A stretch of 64,000 nt of DNA from positions 88,209 through 152,208 of the forward strand of contig NZ_CABVHK010000020.1 of the NCBI RefSeq assembly GCF_902497785.1, read 5' to 3'. The position numbers were made by a program, and so were the translations under genes. The stretch's first letter is position 1, and every line of letters begins with the position of its first letter. Positions 27,361-34,091 of this stretch are shown piece by piece. The DNA is from Pseudomonas fluorescens. GTDB lineage: Bacteria > Pseudomonadota > Gammaproteobacteria > Pseudomonadales > Pseudomonadaceae. Under the pieces are notes generated by a model that had not been told where the DNA came from, searched no databases, and worked only from the letters and a program-made list of their open reading frames with translations.

Positions 27361-27609
27361 TCAGAACAACTCCCCAAGTTCTTCCAGAGTCGGCATGGCC
27401 GCTGGAACAATAGCGACCTCACAATCCAGAGCACCTATTACCCGCGCGTAAGCCATCATGCTCACACTTGGGTCGCCTTTCTCAACGGCGATCACTTTCT
27501 GCCGCGTCACCCCGGCGAGATCTGCCAGCTGTGCTTGGGTGAGGCCACGATTTGTACGCTTTTCACGTACTTGCTTGGCAAGTCGAAAGATCAGAAGAGA
27601 ATGGTCCAT
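27361..27609 (-). CDS. XRE-family HTH regulator, HipB-like antitoxin
   Basis: An 82-residue protein with a clear helix-turn-helix: LTQAQLADLAGVTRQKVIAV at about residues 23-42, followed by EKGDPSVSMMAYARVIGAL. It resembles HipB-type antitoxins, which bind HipA kinases and repress their own promoter. The intact partner is missing; only a hipA remnant follows. It may now act only as a DNA-binding regulator. An inverted repeat just upstream of its start could be its operator. Confidence 0.82.
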   Translation of the reverse strand: MDHSLLIFRLAKQVREKRTNRGLTQAQLADLAGVTRQKVIAVEKGDPSVSMMAYARVIGALDCEVAIVPAAMPTLEELGELF

Positions 27610-27621
27610 GTTCAGCTACCG

Positions 27622-27641
27622 TAACATTTGTAGATAAATGT
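27622..27641. promoter_or_regulatory. Candidate operator of the HipB-like regulator
   Basis: Inverted repeat ACATTT (27624-27629), 6-base spacer, AAATGT (27636-27641), 13 bp before the hipB-like ATG, within an AT-rich promoter-like stretch. A CGTAACA sequence occurs on both sides. The position fits autoregulation; no binding evidence is available. Confidence 0.42.
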
Positions 27642-27816
27642 ATGGGATACGTAACACTATTGCCAATCCAGATACCTGTTACTTCTACCCTCTCTTCGCC
27701 GGAGCGGCGAGCGAAGGAACCGAGCTTACAGTGCGATTTGCAGATGAATTTTTCTTCACCCCACCCTGCCCCGGCAACCGGTACATTGCCCTCGCTCATT
27801 CAAGAAACTATGGTTT

Positions 27817-27842
27817 GCCCGCCCTGGCGCGGGCTTTTTTTT
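27817..27842 (+). terminator. Rho-independent terminator, plus strand
   Basis: Stem GCCCGC (27817-27822) / GCGGGC (27829-27834) with a 6-base loop and eight T. It points rightward, yet no plus-strand gene precedes it. It therefore may end a small RNA from 27640-27816, a region with a GGA-loop hairpin (TCGCCGGAGCGGCGA). It lies at the 3' end of the minus-strand PAP2 gene, where it would not terminate that transcript. Confidence 0.6.
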
Positions 27843-27846
27843 GCCT

Positions 27847-28674
27847 TCAGGAAAGGCTCGGGTTTTGAACCAACGTTGCCGATTCGTCCTGTTTCTGCAC
27901 AACGGGTAATTCCAGCCGCGCTCGCCCGTAAAACGCCAGCGCTGTCAGCAAACACGCCAGCCACACAAAGATCCCGGCCCAGAAGGTGTGGGACATGTAG
28001 TGCCAGCCCTGCATAACCCGCGTCGTGCCGTAGACAAACCCGAGCAGCAGCGAGCCAAACATCAGCGCTTTCGAATAGCGCCAGCGATACCGACGCGCCA
28101 CGAAATACAGGGCGAGCATGGTGAATCCACCTGATGCGTGGCCACCCGGCCAGCAGCGGCCATCACCGGCTTCTTTGAACAGTTGGAAATTGTTGTACCA
28201 CTCCATATGAGCGATTTTCCCACCGTAGAGGGTCGTTTCAATCGGGCAGTACACGCTGGTGTTCGACTTCAGGAAGTGAATCACGCCGGTTGAAATGGCA
28301 AACGCGAACACCACAAACAGAAAATCCCGGCGATGCTCGTTGGCAAATCGCAGTACCGGTGCGGCTTTGCTGCGCTCCAGAAAACGGCCGAGGCGCGGAT
28401 GTTTTTGCGGGTTGATCAGTGGCCAGACAAACGAAAGCATGGCGCCGATCAGGGCGATTTCAGCGGTCCAGTTCGGAATGATGCGCGCCCACTTGTGCGT
28501 GAGCTTTTCAAAGAAGTGAACCTGGTCGAGCGGAAAGGTCCGGGTGACCGGATCAAAAAACAGATTGCTGAACGCGATGTCGATGTGGGTCATGTCGAAC
28601 AGCAGGAAAACCATCGCCGCGCAGAACAGTGGAGTACCGAAATTCAAAGCGTAAAAGCGCATTGGGTTGTTCAT
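27847..28674 (-). CDS. PAP2-family membrane phosphatase
   Basis: A 275-residue inner-membrane protein with about six helices. The start at 28674 gives an ATGA overlap with the upstream gene; the open frame continues upstream only as a shadow. PAP2 motifs are visible in modified form: KSNTSVYCP (Cys where Arg is usual), CWPGGHASGGF, and TRVMQGWHYMSH (His in place of the last Asp). Such proteins dephosphorylate lipid substrates such as undecaprenyl pyrophosphate or lipid A. The paired histidine phosphatase suggests an envelope phosphate function. Exact substrate unknown. Confidence 0.85.
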   Translation of the reverse strand: MNNPMRFYALNFGTPLFCAAMVFLLFDMTHIDIAFSNLFFDPVTRTFPLDQVHFFEKLTHKWARIIPNWTAEIALIGAMLSFVWPLINPQKHPRLGRFLERSKAAPVLRFANEHRRDFLFVVFAFAISTGVIHFLKSNTSVYCPIETTLYGGKIAHMEWYNNFQLFKEAGDGRCWPGGHASGGFTMLALYFVARRYRWRYSKALMFGSLLLGFVYGTTRVMQGWHYMSHTFWAGIFVWLACLLTALAFYGRARLELPVVQKQDESATLVQNPSLS

Positions 28675-29363
28675 TGAGTGGTCACCGAGCGCCAGTCGGA
28701 GGCTTCGATGAGGCCGAGCATTCGCGGTGCCTGGGATGATGCTGCGGAAACAAACAGCGACGCGCCATAGCCAGGCGTGGATGGGCGCAACTTCAGGTCT
28801 TTTTCCAGTTGCGCCATGCATTCGCTGTGGGTCACCAGAATCAGGTTGCGACCCGCCACCTTGTGCGCCAGCGCATCGCGCAGCATCGTGCCCTTGCAAC
28901 TGATCAACCAGTCATCACCCGTGCTTACCTTGTTGAACATGTACCCGGCGGTCTGAGCGGTACGTATCATCGGGCTGTTGTAGATGTCAGCCTTGTCCAG
29001 ACCCAGCTGTTCAAACCGCGCGCCGACACTCACTGCAACGCTGCGGGAACGATCAGTGATGCCGTCATTGCCTGTCAGGCACGCGGCTTTTGAGTGATCG
29101 CAACGCTCGACGTGACGTACGAGCACGATCATGTCGCCCCTGGCCCAACCGGAAAGCAGTGCCTGGGCGCCGGCGACATTGCCGTGCGCCAGATCCGGCG
29201 CAACCGCGGGGCGCAACAGCCACACCGTCAACGGAATGACCAGCAGCGCCGAGGCCAGCACGACCGCACTGTTTTGATAACGGGCCCAGCGGCTCAGATC
29301 AATCGAGCGTTTAACCCCGAACAGACTCAGTCTCAATTCCACATCAGGCCGCCTCACCGGCAT
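28671..29363 (-). CDS. Membrane-anchored histidine phosphatase family protein
   Basis: A 230-residue protein with one N-terminal membrane helix (SAVVLASALLVIPLTVWLL, about residues 31-49) and a periplasmic histidine phosphatase domain. The catalytic signature is VLVRHVERCDHS (RHxE variant), with SPMIRTAQTAGY and the second histidine in LVTHSECM. It resembles Ais/PmrG-type LPS heptose phosphatases more than phosphoglycerate mutases. It is translationally coupled to the PAP2 gene through ATGA, so both probably act on envelope phosphates. Confidence 0.82.
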   Translation of the reverse strand: MPVRRPDVELRLSLFGVKRSIDLSRWARYQNSAVVLASALLVIPLTVWLLRPAVAPDLAHGNVAGAQALLSGWARGDMIVLVRHVERCDHSKAACLTGNDGITDRSRSVAVSVGARFEQLGLDKADIYNSPMIRTAQTAGYMFNKVSTGDDWLISCKGTMLRDALAHKVAGRNLILVTHSECMAQLEKDLKLRPSTPGYGASLFVSAASSQAPRMLGLIEASDWRSVTTQ

Positions 29364-29453
29364 GCATCACGTTCATTCGATGCCGCGAGGGTAAAGAGGC
29401 TCGCGTCGCCTGCCGGTGAAACCCATGTGAAAAAAAGCTTAAAACGGACGCCG

Positions 29454-29568
29454 CTGTAGGAGCGAGCTTGCTCGCGAAGGACTCAACCGCGCCGCGTTTA
29501 CTCAGACAACACGCGTTATCGTTAACCTCCATCGTCGGAACGCCGCCCGGAGCAAGCTCGCGCCTACA
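29454..29568. repeat. REP doublet (REPIN-like) with hybrid right arm
   Basis: Left element GTAGGAGCGAGCTTGCTCGC (29456-29475, continuing GAAGG) and, in inverse orientation, CGGAGCAAGCTCGCGCCTAC (29548-29567). The right element is preceded by CGTCGGAACGCCGCC, which also occurs in the long inverted repeat at 43405-43511. It lies in the divergent gap between the histidine phosphatase and the MCP. Confidence 0.75.
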
Positions 29569-29726
29569 AAACGCCCGCAAAAACCTTGTTACACATAGCT
29601 CCGACTAAATCCTTTCAGCTCTCGCGATTGCTGCCGATACAGTCCTGCTACACACCCTTGGCTACCAAAAACAACAATCTTCCAGCCAACCGACGACCCG
29701 ATGCGCAACGTTCCTGGAGGAATTTG

Positions 29727-31646
29727 ATGAATAGCTGGTTCGGCAACATCAGCGTGAACATGAAACTGGGCCTGGGGTTTGGCCTGGTCCTGGCACTGAC
29801 CTGCGTCCTCGCCCTGACCGGCTGGACGAGCCTGGGCGGCTTGATTGACCGCAGCAACTGGATGAGCGACATCACCCAGCTCAACGCCGGCCTGACCAAG
29901 CTGCGCGTGGTGCGTTTGCAATACATGCTGACCAACGGCGACGAAACCGCCGCGCAGAATGTACAGACCACCCTTGAGGCTTTCGGCGCCCAGCAGCAAG
30001 CGCTGCTGATGAAATTCAAGAGCCCGGACAACCTCAAGCTGCTCAAAGAGCAAGGCACCTACATCGATGCGTACAAGGCATCCCTGAGCAAAATGCGCAG
30101 CGCCTACCGCACCGGCAGCAGCGCGCGCGAGGCCATGGGCGCCAACGCCGAAAACGCAAATACGCTGATCAACGCCATCAGCACTTACGTGCAGCAAATG
30201 CCGATGAGCGACCAGCGCTTCGAGCAATTCCAGGCCATTACCGCTGCCAGGGAAGCCTTCTTGCTGGCCCGCTACGAAGTGCGCGGCTACACCGAGACCA
30301 CCAACGCCGAGACCGAGCAGAAAGCCGTCGGCCAACTGGACGCGGCCATCGCCAGCCTGAAACCGCTCAATGTGCATTTCGCCGACACTCAACTCGATGC
30401 CCTGCGTCAGCTGGAAACCGCACTGACCAACTACCGCAGCGCCTTGCTGACTTATAAAGCCGCCAACACCGAAGCGGTGCAGGCGCGCAAGGAAATGACC
30501 GATCAGGGTGCTGCCATCGTGACCATCAGCGATCAGCTCTATCAGGTCCAGCTCGACCGCCGCGACGCCGAAAGCGCACAAGCCCGCACCCTGCAACTGA
30601 TCAGCACCTTGCTGGCCTTGCTGGTGGGCGTGATTGCTGCCGTCATCATCACCCGTCAGATTACCCGCCCGCTGCGCGACACGTTGGCCGTGGTCGAACG
30701 CATTGCCAGCGGCGACCTGTCCCAGGACGTCAAAGTCACCCGCCGCGACGAATTGGGCGTGTTGCAGCAAGGCATCGCGCGCATGGGAGTGACCCTGCGC
30801 GAATTGATCAGCGGTATCCGCGATGGCGTCACCCAGATCGCCAGCGCTGCTGAAGAATTATCGGCCGTGACCGGGCAAACCAGCGCGGGCGTGAACAGCC
30901 AGAAGATCGAGACTGATCAAGTGGCCACCGCCATGCACGAAATGACCGCCACTGTTCAGGAAGTCGCGCGCAACGCCGAAGAGGCCTCGCAAGCCGCAGC
31001 CGCTGCCGACGGCGAAGCCCGTGAAGGCGATAAAGTGGTCAACGAAGCCATCACCCAGATCGAGCGTCTGGCCAGCGAAGTGGTGCGCTCCACCGAGGCC
31101 ATGAAGGTGCTGCAACAGGAAAGCGACAAGATCGGCAGCGTGATGGACGTGATCAAAGCCGTGGCTGAACAGACCAACTTGCTGGCGCTTAACGCGGCCA
31201 TCGAAGCGGCCCGCGCCGGTGAAGCCGGTCGCGGTTTTGCCGTAGTCGCCGACGAAGTCCGTGGCCTGGCGCAACGCACGCAGAAGTCCACCGAGGAAAT
31301 CGAAGGCCTGGTGGCCGGTCTGCAAAACGGCACGCAACAAGTCTCGGCCGTGATGAACAACAGCCGCGCCCTCACCGACAGCAGCGTCGCCCTGACCCGC
31401 AAGGCCGGTGTGTCACTGGAGAACATCACCCGCACGGTGTCCAACATCCAGTCGATGAACCAGCAGATCGCCGCCGCCGCCGAGCAGCAAAGCGCCGTGG
31501 CCGAAGAGATCAGCCGCAGCATCATCAACGTGCGCGACGTGTCCGAACAGACCGCAGCGGCCAGCGATGAGACAGCCAAGTCCAGTGTTGAACTGGCGCG
31601 GTTGGGTAATCAGTTGCAGCTGATGGTCAGCCACTTCCGGGTTTGA
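29727..31646 (+). CDS. Methyl-accepting chemotaxis protein with long helical ligand domain
   Basis: A 639-residue chemoreceptor. The ATG at 29727 has TGGAGG upstream; the frame extends 47 codons further but without a site. Order: membrane helix 1 (LGLGFGLVLALTCVLALTGW), a periplasmic all-helical domain of about 250 residues typical in length of HBM sensors, membrane helix 2 (LISTLLALLVGVIAAVIITR), HAMP, then the signalling domain with the conserved hairpin EQTNLLALNAAIEAARAGEA and GRGFAVVADEVRGLAQRT. HBM receptors often sense organic acids; the ligand here is unknown. Confidence 0.93.
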   Translation: MNSWFGNISVNMKLGLGFGLVLALTCVLALTGWTSLGGLIDRSNWMSDITQLNAGLTKLRVVRLQYMLTNGDETAAQNVQTTLEAFGAQQQALLMKFKSPDNLKLLKEQGTYIDAYKASLSKMRSAYRTGSSAREAMGANAENANTLINAISTYVQQMPMSDQRFEQFQAITAAREAFLLARYEVRGYTETTNAETEQKAVGQLDAAIASLKPLNVHFADTQLDALRQLETALTNYRSALLTYKAANTEAVQARKEMTDQGAAIVTISDQLYQVQLDRRDAESAQARTLQLISTLLALLVGVIAAVIITRQITRPLRDTLAVVERIASGDLSQDVKVTRRDELGVLQQGIARMGVTLRELISGIRDGVTQIASAAEELSAVTGQTSAGVNSQKIETDQVATAMHEMTATVQEVARNAEEASQAAAAADGEAREGDKVVNEAITQIERLASEVVRSTEAMKVLQQESDKIGSVMDVIKAVAEQTNLLALNAAIEAARAGEAGRGFAVVADEVRGLAQRTQKSTEEIEGLVAGLQNGTQQVSAVMNNSRALTDSSVALTRKAGVSLENITRTVSNIQSMNQQIAAAAEQQSAVAEEISRSIINVRDVSEQTAAASDETAKSSVELARLGNQLQLMVSHFRV

Positions 31647-31774
31647 CGTTCACTTTGCGGTGAATGAAAGACCCATTCGCGAGCAGGCTCGCTCCCACAT
31701 TAGACCCAGTCGCGCCAGCCGACGCGGTTCTATTGTGGGAGCGAGCTTGCTCGCGATGGCTATCTGACAAACAA
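31639..31774. repeat. Extended REPIN unit, copy A
   Basis: Inverse REP pair TCGCGAGCAGGCTCGCTCCC ... GGGAGCGAGCTTGCTCGCGA. Unusually, similarity to a second unit at 32594-32710 extends outside the REP arms: GGGTTTGACRTTCA, TTGCGGTGAA on the left and GATGGCTATCT with ACAA on the right. It begins within the last codons of the MCP gene. Confidence 0.75.
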
Positions 31775-32119
31775 CCCAGAAATTCGAGGTCAACCCGTTT
31801 TTCTGCCAACTCGCGACCGAAAAGCCGAAAAAGAACGTCGGATGTTTCCCACTTACCAGGCTGAAATTAGAGTTGTTCACCCTTGTACGTCGGACGCACT
31901 ACCCGTGTTTAATCACGCTCCGCGTCACTTCCTGAAAGCTACAAAACCTTGCGGCATTGCCTACAGGTACCCCAGAATCCGCCGGCTTGTGCGGCTATGG
32001 CCCGGGCTCTATCGTTGACCTGCCACTGCTCATCAGTGGTCGGGCTTAGCGGCTCGCGGTAGATTGGCTGCACGTGCATCATCCATTGCACAGGTGTTTT
32101 TTTATGCCTGCGTTTTGAT
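31775..32119. other. Intergenic sequence without a recognisable gene
   Basis: About 345 bp between a REPIN and the structured element. The open frames crossing it are short or shadows with no family resemblance. Nothing else recognised. Confidence 0.45.
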
Positions 32120-32199
32120 GGTGGCTGCACGCAGGGCGCCTTCGGGCGCACCGGCTTTGCTGATTTCCCCGGTCCGCTAACCTGCGTGCAGCTGCCACC
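32120..32199 (+). ncRNA. Structured leader element upstream of the DUF6124-like gene
   Basis: Long-range stem between 32120-32135 (GGTGGCTGCACGCAGG) and 32181-32199 (CCTGCGTGCAGCTGCCACC), pairing along its length with a 3-base bulge. Inside is a perfect hairpin GCGCC-TTCG-GGCGC (32136-32149) with a stable UUCG loop. It ends 50 bp before the ATG at 32250. It could be a 5' leader, attenuator or small RNA; the class is not one I can name. Confidence 0.5.
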
Positions 32200-32249
32200 C
32201 TTTTCGCTTAGCGGCGGAACAGGTTGGCACCCAATAGGGAAATCTGAAT

Positions 32250-32546
32250 ATGCGTAAGGTAACCCCTGATCCCCCGAAAGCCGACGAGGCTCCGCTCTCC
32301 AACGCCGACATCCGAGCCACCCCACGCACGCCCTGCAAGATGTACAGCATCCCCCCGAATGTCGACCTTCACACCCTGCTCAGCTCCATCAGCGAATCAC
32401 TGGCATCGGCCAGCGTAATCCTCATGGATCAGGCAGACCGAGAGACAGGCCCCAGCCGCAACACTCTGCTAGGCATTCACCAAATTCTCGCAGTCTCAGA
32501 AATCTCAGCCAACCGGGCACTCGACATCATCGACCCCATTGAATAG
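32250..32546 (+). CDS. DUF6124-like small Pseudomonas protein
   Basis: A 98-residue protein starting MRKVTPDPPKADEAPLSNAD, a start shared by a family of small proteins common in fluorescent pseudomonads. The second half is helical (LLSSISESLASASVILMDQA, LLGIHQILAVSEISANRALD). AGGGAAA lies before the ATG. No enzymatic motif, signal peptide or membrane helix is visible. Function unknown. A strong RNA-like hairpin precedes it. It is flanked by the two extended REPIN units. Confidence 0.72.
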   Translation: MRKVTPDPPKADEAPLSNADIRATPRTPCKMYSIPPNVDLHTLLSSISESLASASVILMDQADRETGPSRNTLLGIHQILAVSEISANRALDIIDPIE

Positions 32547-32593
32547 AACGCGGCTGGCAAAAAAACCTGGATGATTAGATGAGTTACCTGAGG

Positions 32594-32710
32594 GGTTTGA
32601 CATTCATCTTGCGGTGAACGAAATGACCAATCGCGAGCAGGCTCGCTCCCACAGGATTGCGCTGAACCTGTGGGAGCGAGCCTGCTCGCGATGGCTATCT
32701 AACTAACAAT
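32594..32710. repeat. Extended REPIN unit, copy B
   Basis: Inverse REP arms TCGCGAGCAGGCTCGCTCCC (32631-32650) and GGGAGCGAGCCTGCTCGCGA (32672-32691), with the same left (TTTGACATTCA, TTGCGGTGAA) and right (TGGCTATCT) flanks as copy A. The internal spacer differs and is shorter. The two units bracket the DUF6124-like gene. Confidence 0.78.
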
Positions 32711-32791
32711 CGTGAGTTTCAGAAAAGGGAACGGACGCATCATCGATGCGCAAGCACTGCGCGACATGAAAATGCCCCAATGGACGTGGCG

Positions 32792-33211
32792 TCAGGCGCC
32801 CCAGGGATTGATCACCTCTACTCCGGAATACTCGAAATCCCGAACGTTGCGGGTGGCAATCGGAGCACCATGGCTTCGGCAGATTGCGGCAATTTGCGCA
32901 TCAGCCATCGACGCCGCTCGCCCCTTGGATTCCGCGCCCGCAACCAGTGCCGCGTATTCAACGGCGGCATGAGCATCGAAAGGTAAAATCCTTCCGGCAA
33001 AGTCCTCTTCGAACATCGCCATCGCATGGGCTTCAAGTTTCTGCTTGCGCTTACCGAACGGGAGACGGGCAATACCGTGGAGGATTTCTGCGACGGTGAC
33101 TGCACTGATCGCCAGATCCATAGACGGTTGTGCATCGACCCAAGCCAGCACTTTTAAGTCGGGCTCGACGCGCATGAACTCTGAAAGAACATTGGTATCG
33201 AGCACTATCAT
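32792..33211 (-). CDS. vapC: VapC/FitB-type PIN-domain toxin
   Basis: A 139-residue PIN-domain ribonuclease. Acidic active-site residues are visible: Asp5 in MIVLDTNVLSE, Glu in VTVAEILHGIARL, and Asp in SMADAQIAAICRSHG with the later TRNVRDFE. The ILHGIARLPFGKRK segment is typical of the FitB/VapC group. Toxins of this type cleave RNA, usually tRNA or rRNA. It overlaps the antitoxin gene by four bases (ATGA). The protein looks full length and active. Confidence 0.92.
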   Translation of the reverse strand: MIVLDTNVLSEFMRVEPDLKVLAWVDAQPSMDLAISAVTVAEILHGIARLPFGKRKQKLEAHAMAMFEEDFAGRILPFDAHAAVEYAALVAGAESKGRAASMADAQIAAICRSHGAPIATRNVRDFEYSGVEVINPWGA

Positions 33212-33453
33212 TCGGAGAAATCCACCGCAGTCGCTTTCTCGTGACGTGCAGGAAGATCCAATTCAACTCCACCCGTGGCGCTGAATCTGTTACGAATTCG
33301 GCTTCCAAGCCCTCCAGCGCGATCAACGGTAGACAAGGCTCTACCTAAAATCAGACGAGCCTCTTCTTCCATCGAATGCCCATTGTGGGCGGCCGCGATG
33401 CGCAGTTGTTCTTTGACCTGATCGTCAAGGTTTCGGATGGTAATGCTGGCCAT
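33208..33453 (-). CDS. vapB: FitA/VapB-type ribbon-helix-helix antitoxin
   Basis: An 81-residue antitoxin from the ATG at 33453, which has AGGAGG just upstream; a start at 33480 would cover that site. The N-terminus MASITIRNLDDQVKEQLRI is a ribbon-helix-helix DNA-binding domain, followed by HNGHSMEEEARLILGRAL, diagnostic of FitA-like antitoxins. The C-terminal tail would wrap VapC. A perfect palindrome 12 bp upstream of the start is a good candidate operator for autorepression by the complex. Confidence 0.9.
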   Translation of the reverse strand: MASITIRNLDDQVKEQLRIAAAHNGHSMEEEARLILGRALSTVDRAGGLGSRIRNRFSATGGVELDLPARHEKATAVDFSE

Positions 33454-33464
33454 ATTGCCTCCTG

Positions 33465-33486
33465 CAATCAATGAAATCATTGATTG
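33465..33486. promoter_or_regulatory. Palindromic operator of the vapBC pair
   Basis: Perfect inverted repeat CAATCAATGA (33465-33474), AA spacer, TCATTGATTG (33477-33486), just upstream of the vapB ribosome-binding site. Ribbon-helix-helix antitoxins bind such repeats as dimers of dimers. Confidence 0.7.
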
Positions 33487-33535
33487 AGGCTAGCATACCT
33501 TCCCTCTCTCTAAATCACGCAACTGCCGAACGGCG

Positions 33536-33904
33536 TTAAACACTAATCGCATTGGTAAACACCAACCGATTCCCAAACGGATCGGCGATGGTCATGTCCT
33601 GGCTGCCCCACGGCATGGCTTGAATTTGCGGGTGCGAGAATTTGTATTCCTTGGCCAGCAGTTGCTGCTGAAACGCCTCCAGCTCATCTGTCTCGATGCG
33701 CAATGCCGAACCCGGCGTGCTGTCGCCGTGGTGCTCTGACAGGTGCAGCACGCATTCGCCTCGGGAAACCTGCAAGTACAGCGGAAAATTCGGCTCGAAA
33801 CGATGCTGCCAGTCGATCTTGAAACCGAGGAAGTCGACGTAAAACTCCACGGCCTTTTGTTCATCGAAAATGCGCAGGATCGGGATGGTTTTGCCGAAGC
33901 TCAT
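33536..33904 (-). CDS. VOC-superfamily (glyoxalase/bleomycin-resistance-like) protein
   Basis: A 122-residue protein of the vicinal-oxygen-chelate fold: IPILRIFDEQKAVEFYVDFL at the start, GECVLHLSEHHGDSTPGSAL in the middle and QDMTIADPFGNRLVFTNA at the end, the usual N- and C-terminal beta-alpha-beta modules. The length and the ECVLHLSEHHGD motif fit the bleomycin-resistance-like group that sequesters or modifies small molecules, but actual ligand binding cannot be judged. Single gene, minus strand, just upstream of vapBC in orientation. Confidence 0.85.
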   Translation of the reverse strand: MSFGKTIPILRIFDEQKAVEFYVDFLGFKIDWQHRFEPNFPLYLQVSRGECVLHLSEHHGDSTPGSALRIETDELEAFQQQLLAKEYKFSHPQIQAMPWGSQDMTIADPFGNRLVFTNAISV

Positions 33905-34002
33905 GAAGTTGCTCCCAGACTGGAAAGGCCCAGAGTGTAGTTGGGCTAATGTCAGCGATTCGGCTTGGTGAGGGTTTTCTTTAATCTCAATGTGCCACTA
34001 CA

Positions 34003-34079
34003 CAAAAGATCGCAGCCTGCGGCAGCTCTTACACGATACGCATTTCAACGTAGGAGCTGCCGCAGGCTGCGATCTTTTG
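34003..34079. repeat. REPIN, class 2
   Basis: Inverse pair AAAAGATCGCAGCCTGCGGC ... GCCGCAGGCTGCGATCTTTT with arms of about 29 bases, one mismatch near the centre (CTCTTAC versus GTAGGAG). This class differs from the GGGAGCGAGC class. It lies 12 bp past the D-aminoacylase stop. Confidence 0.82.
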
Positions 34080-34091
34080 ACGTTGTGCCTG

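Noticed and set aside
31939..32325. 128-codon minus-strand frame
   Set aside because: It crosses the structured hairpin and the start of the DUF6124-like gene and shows no domain or ribosome-binding site.
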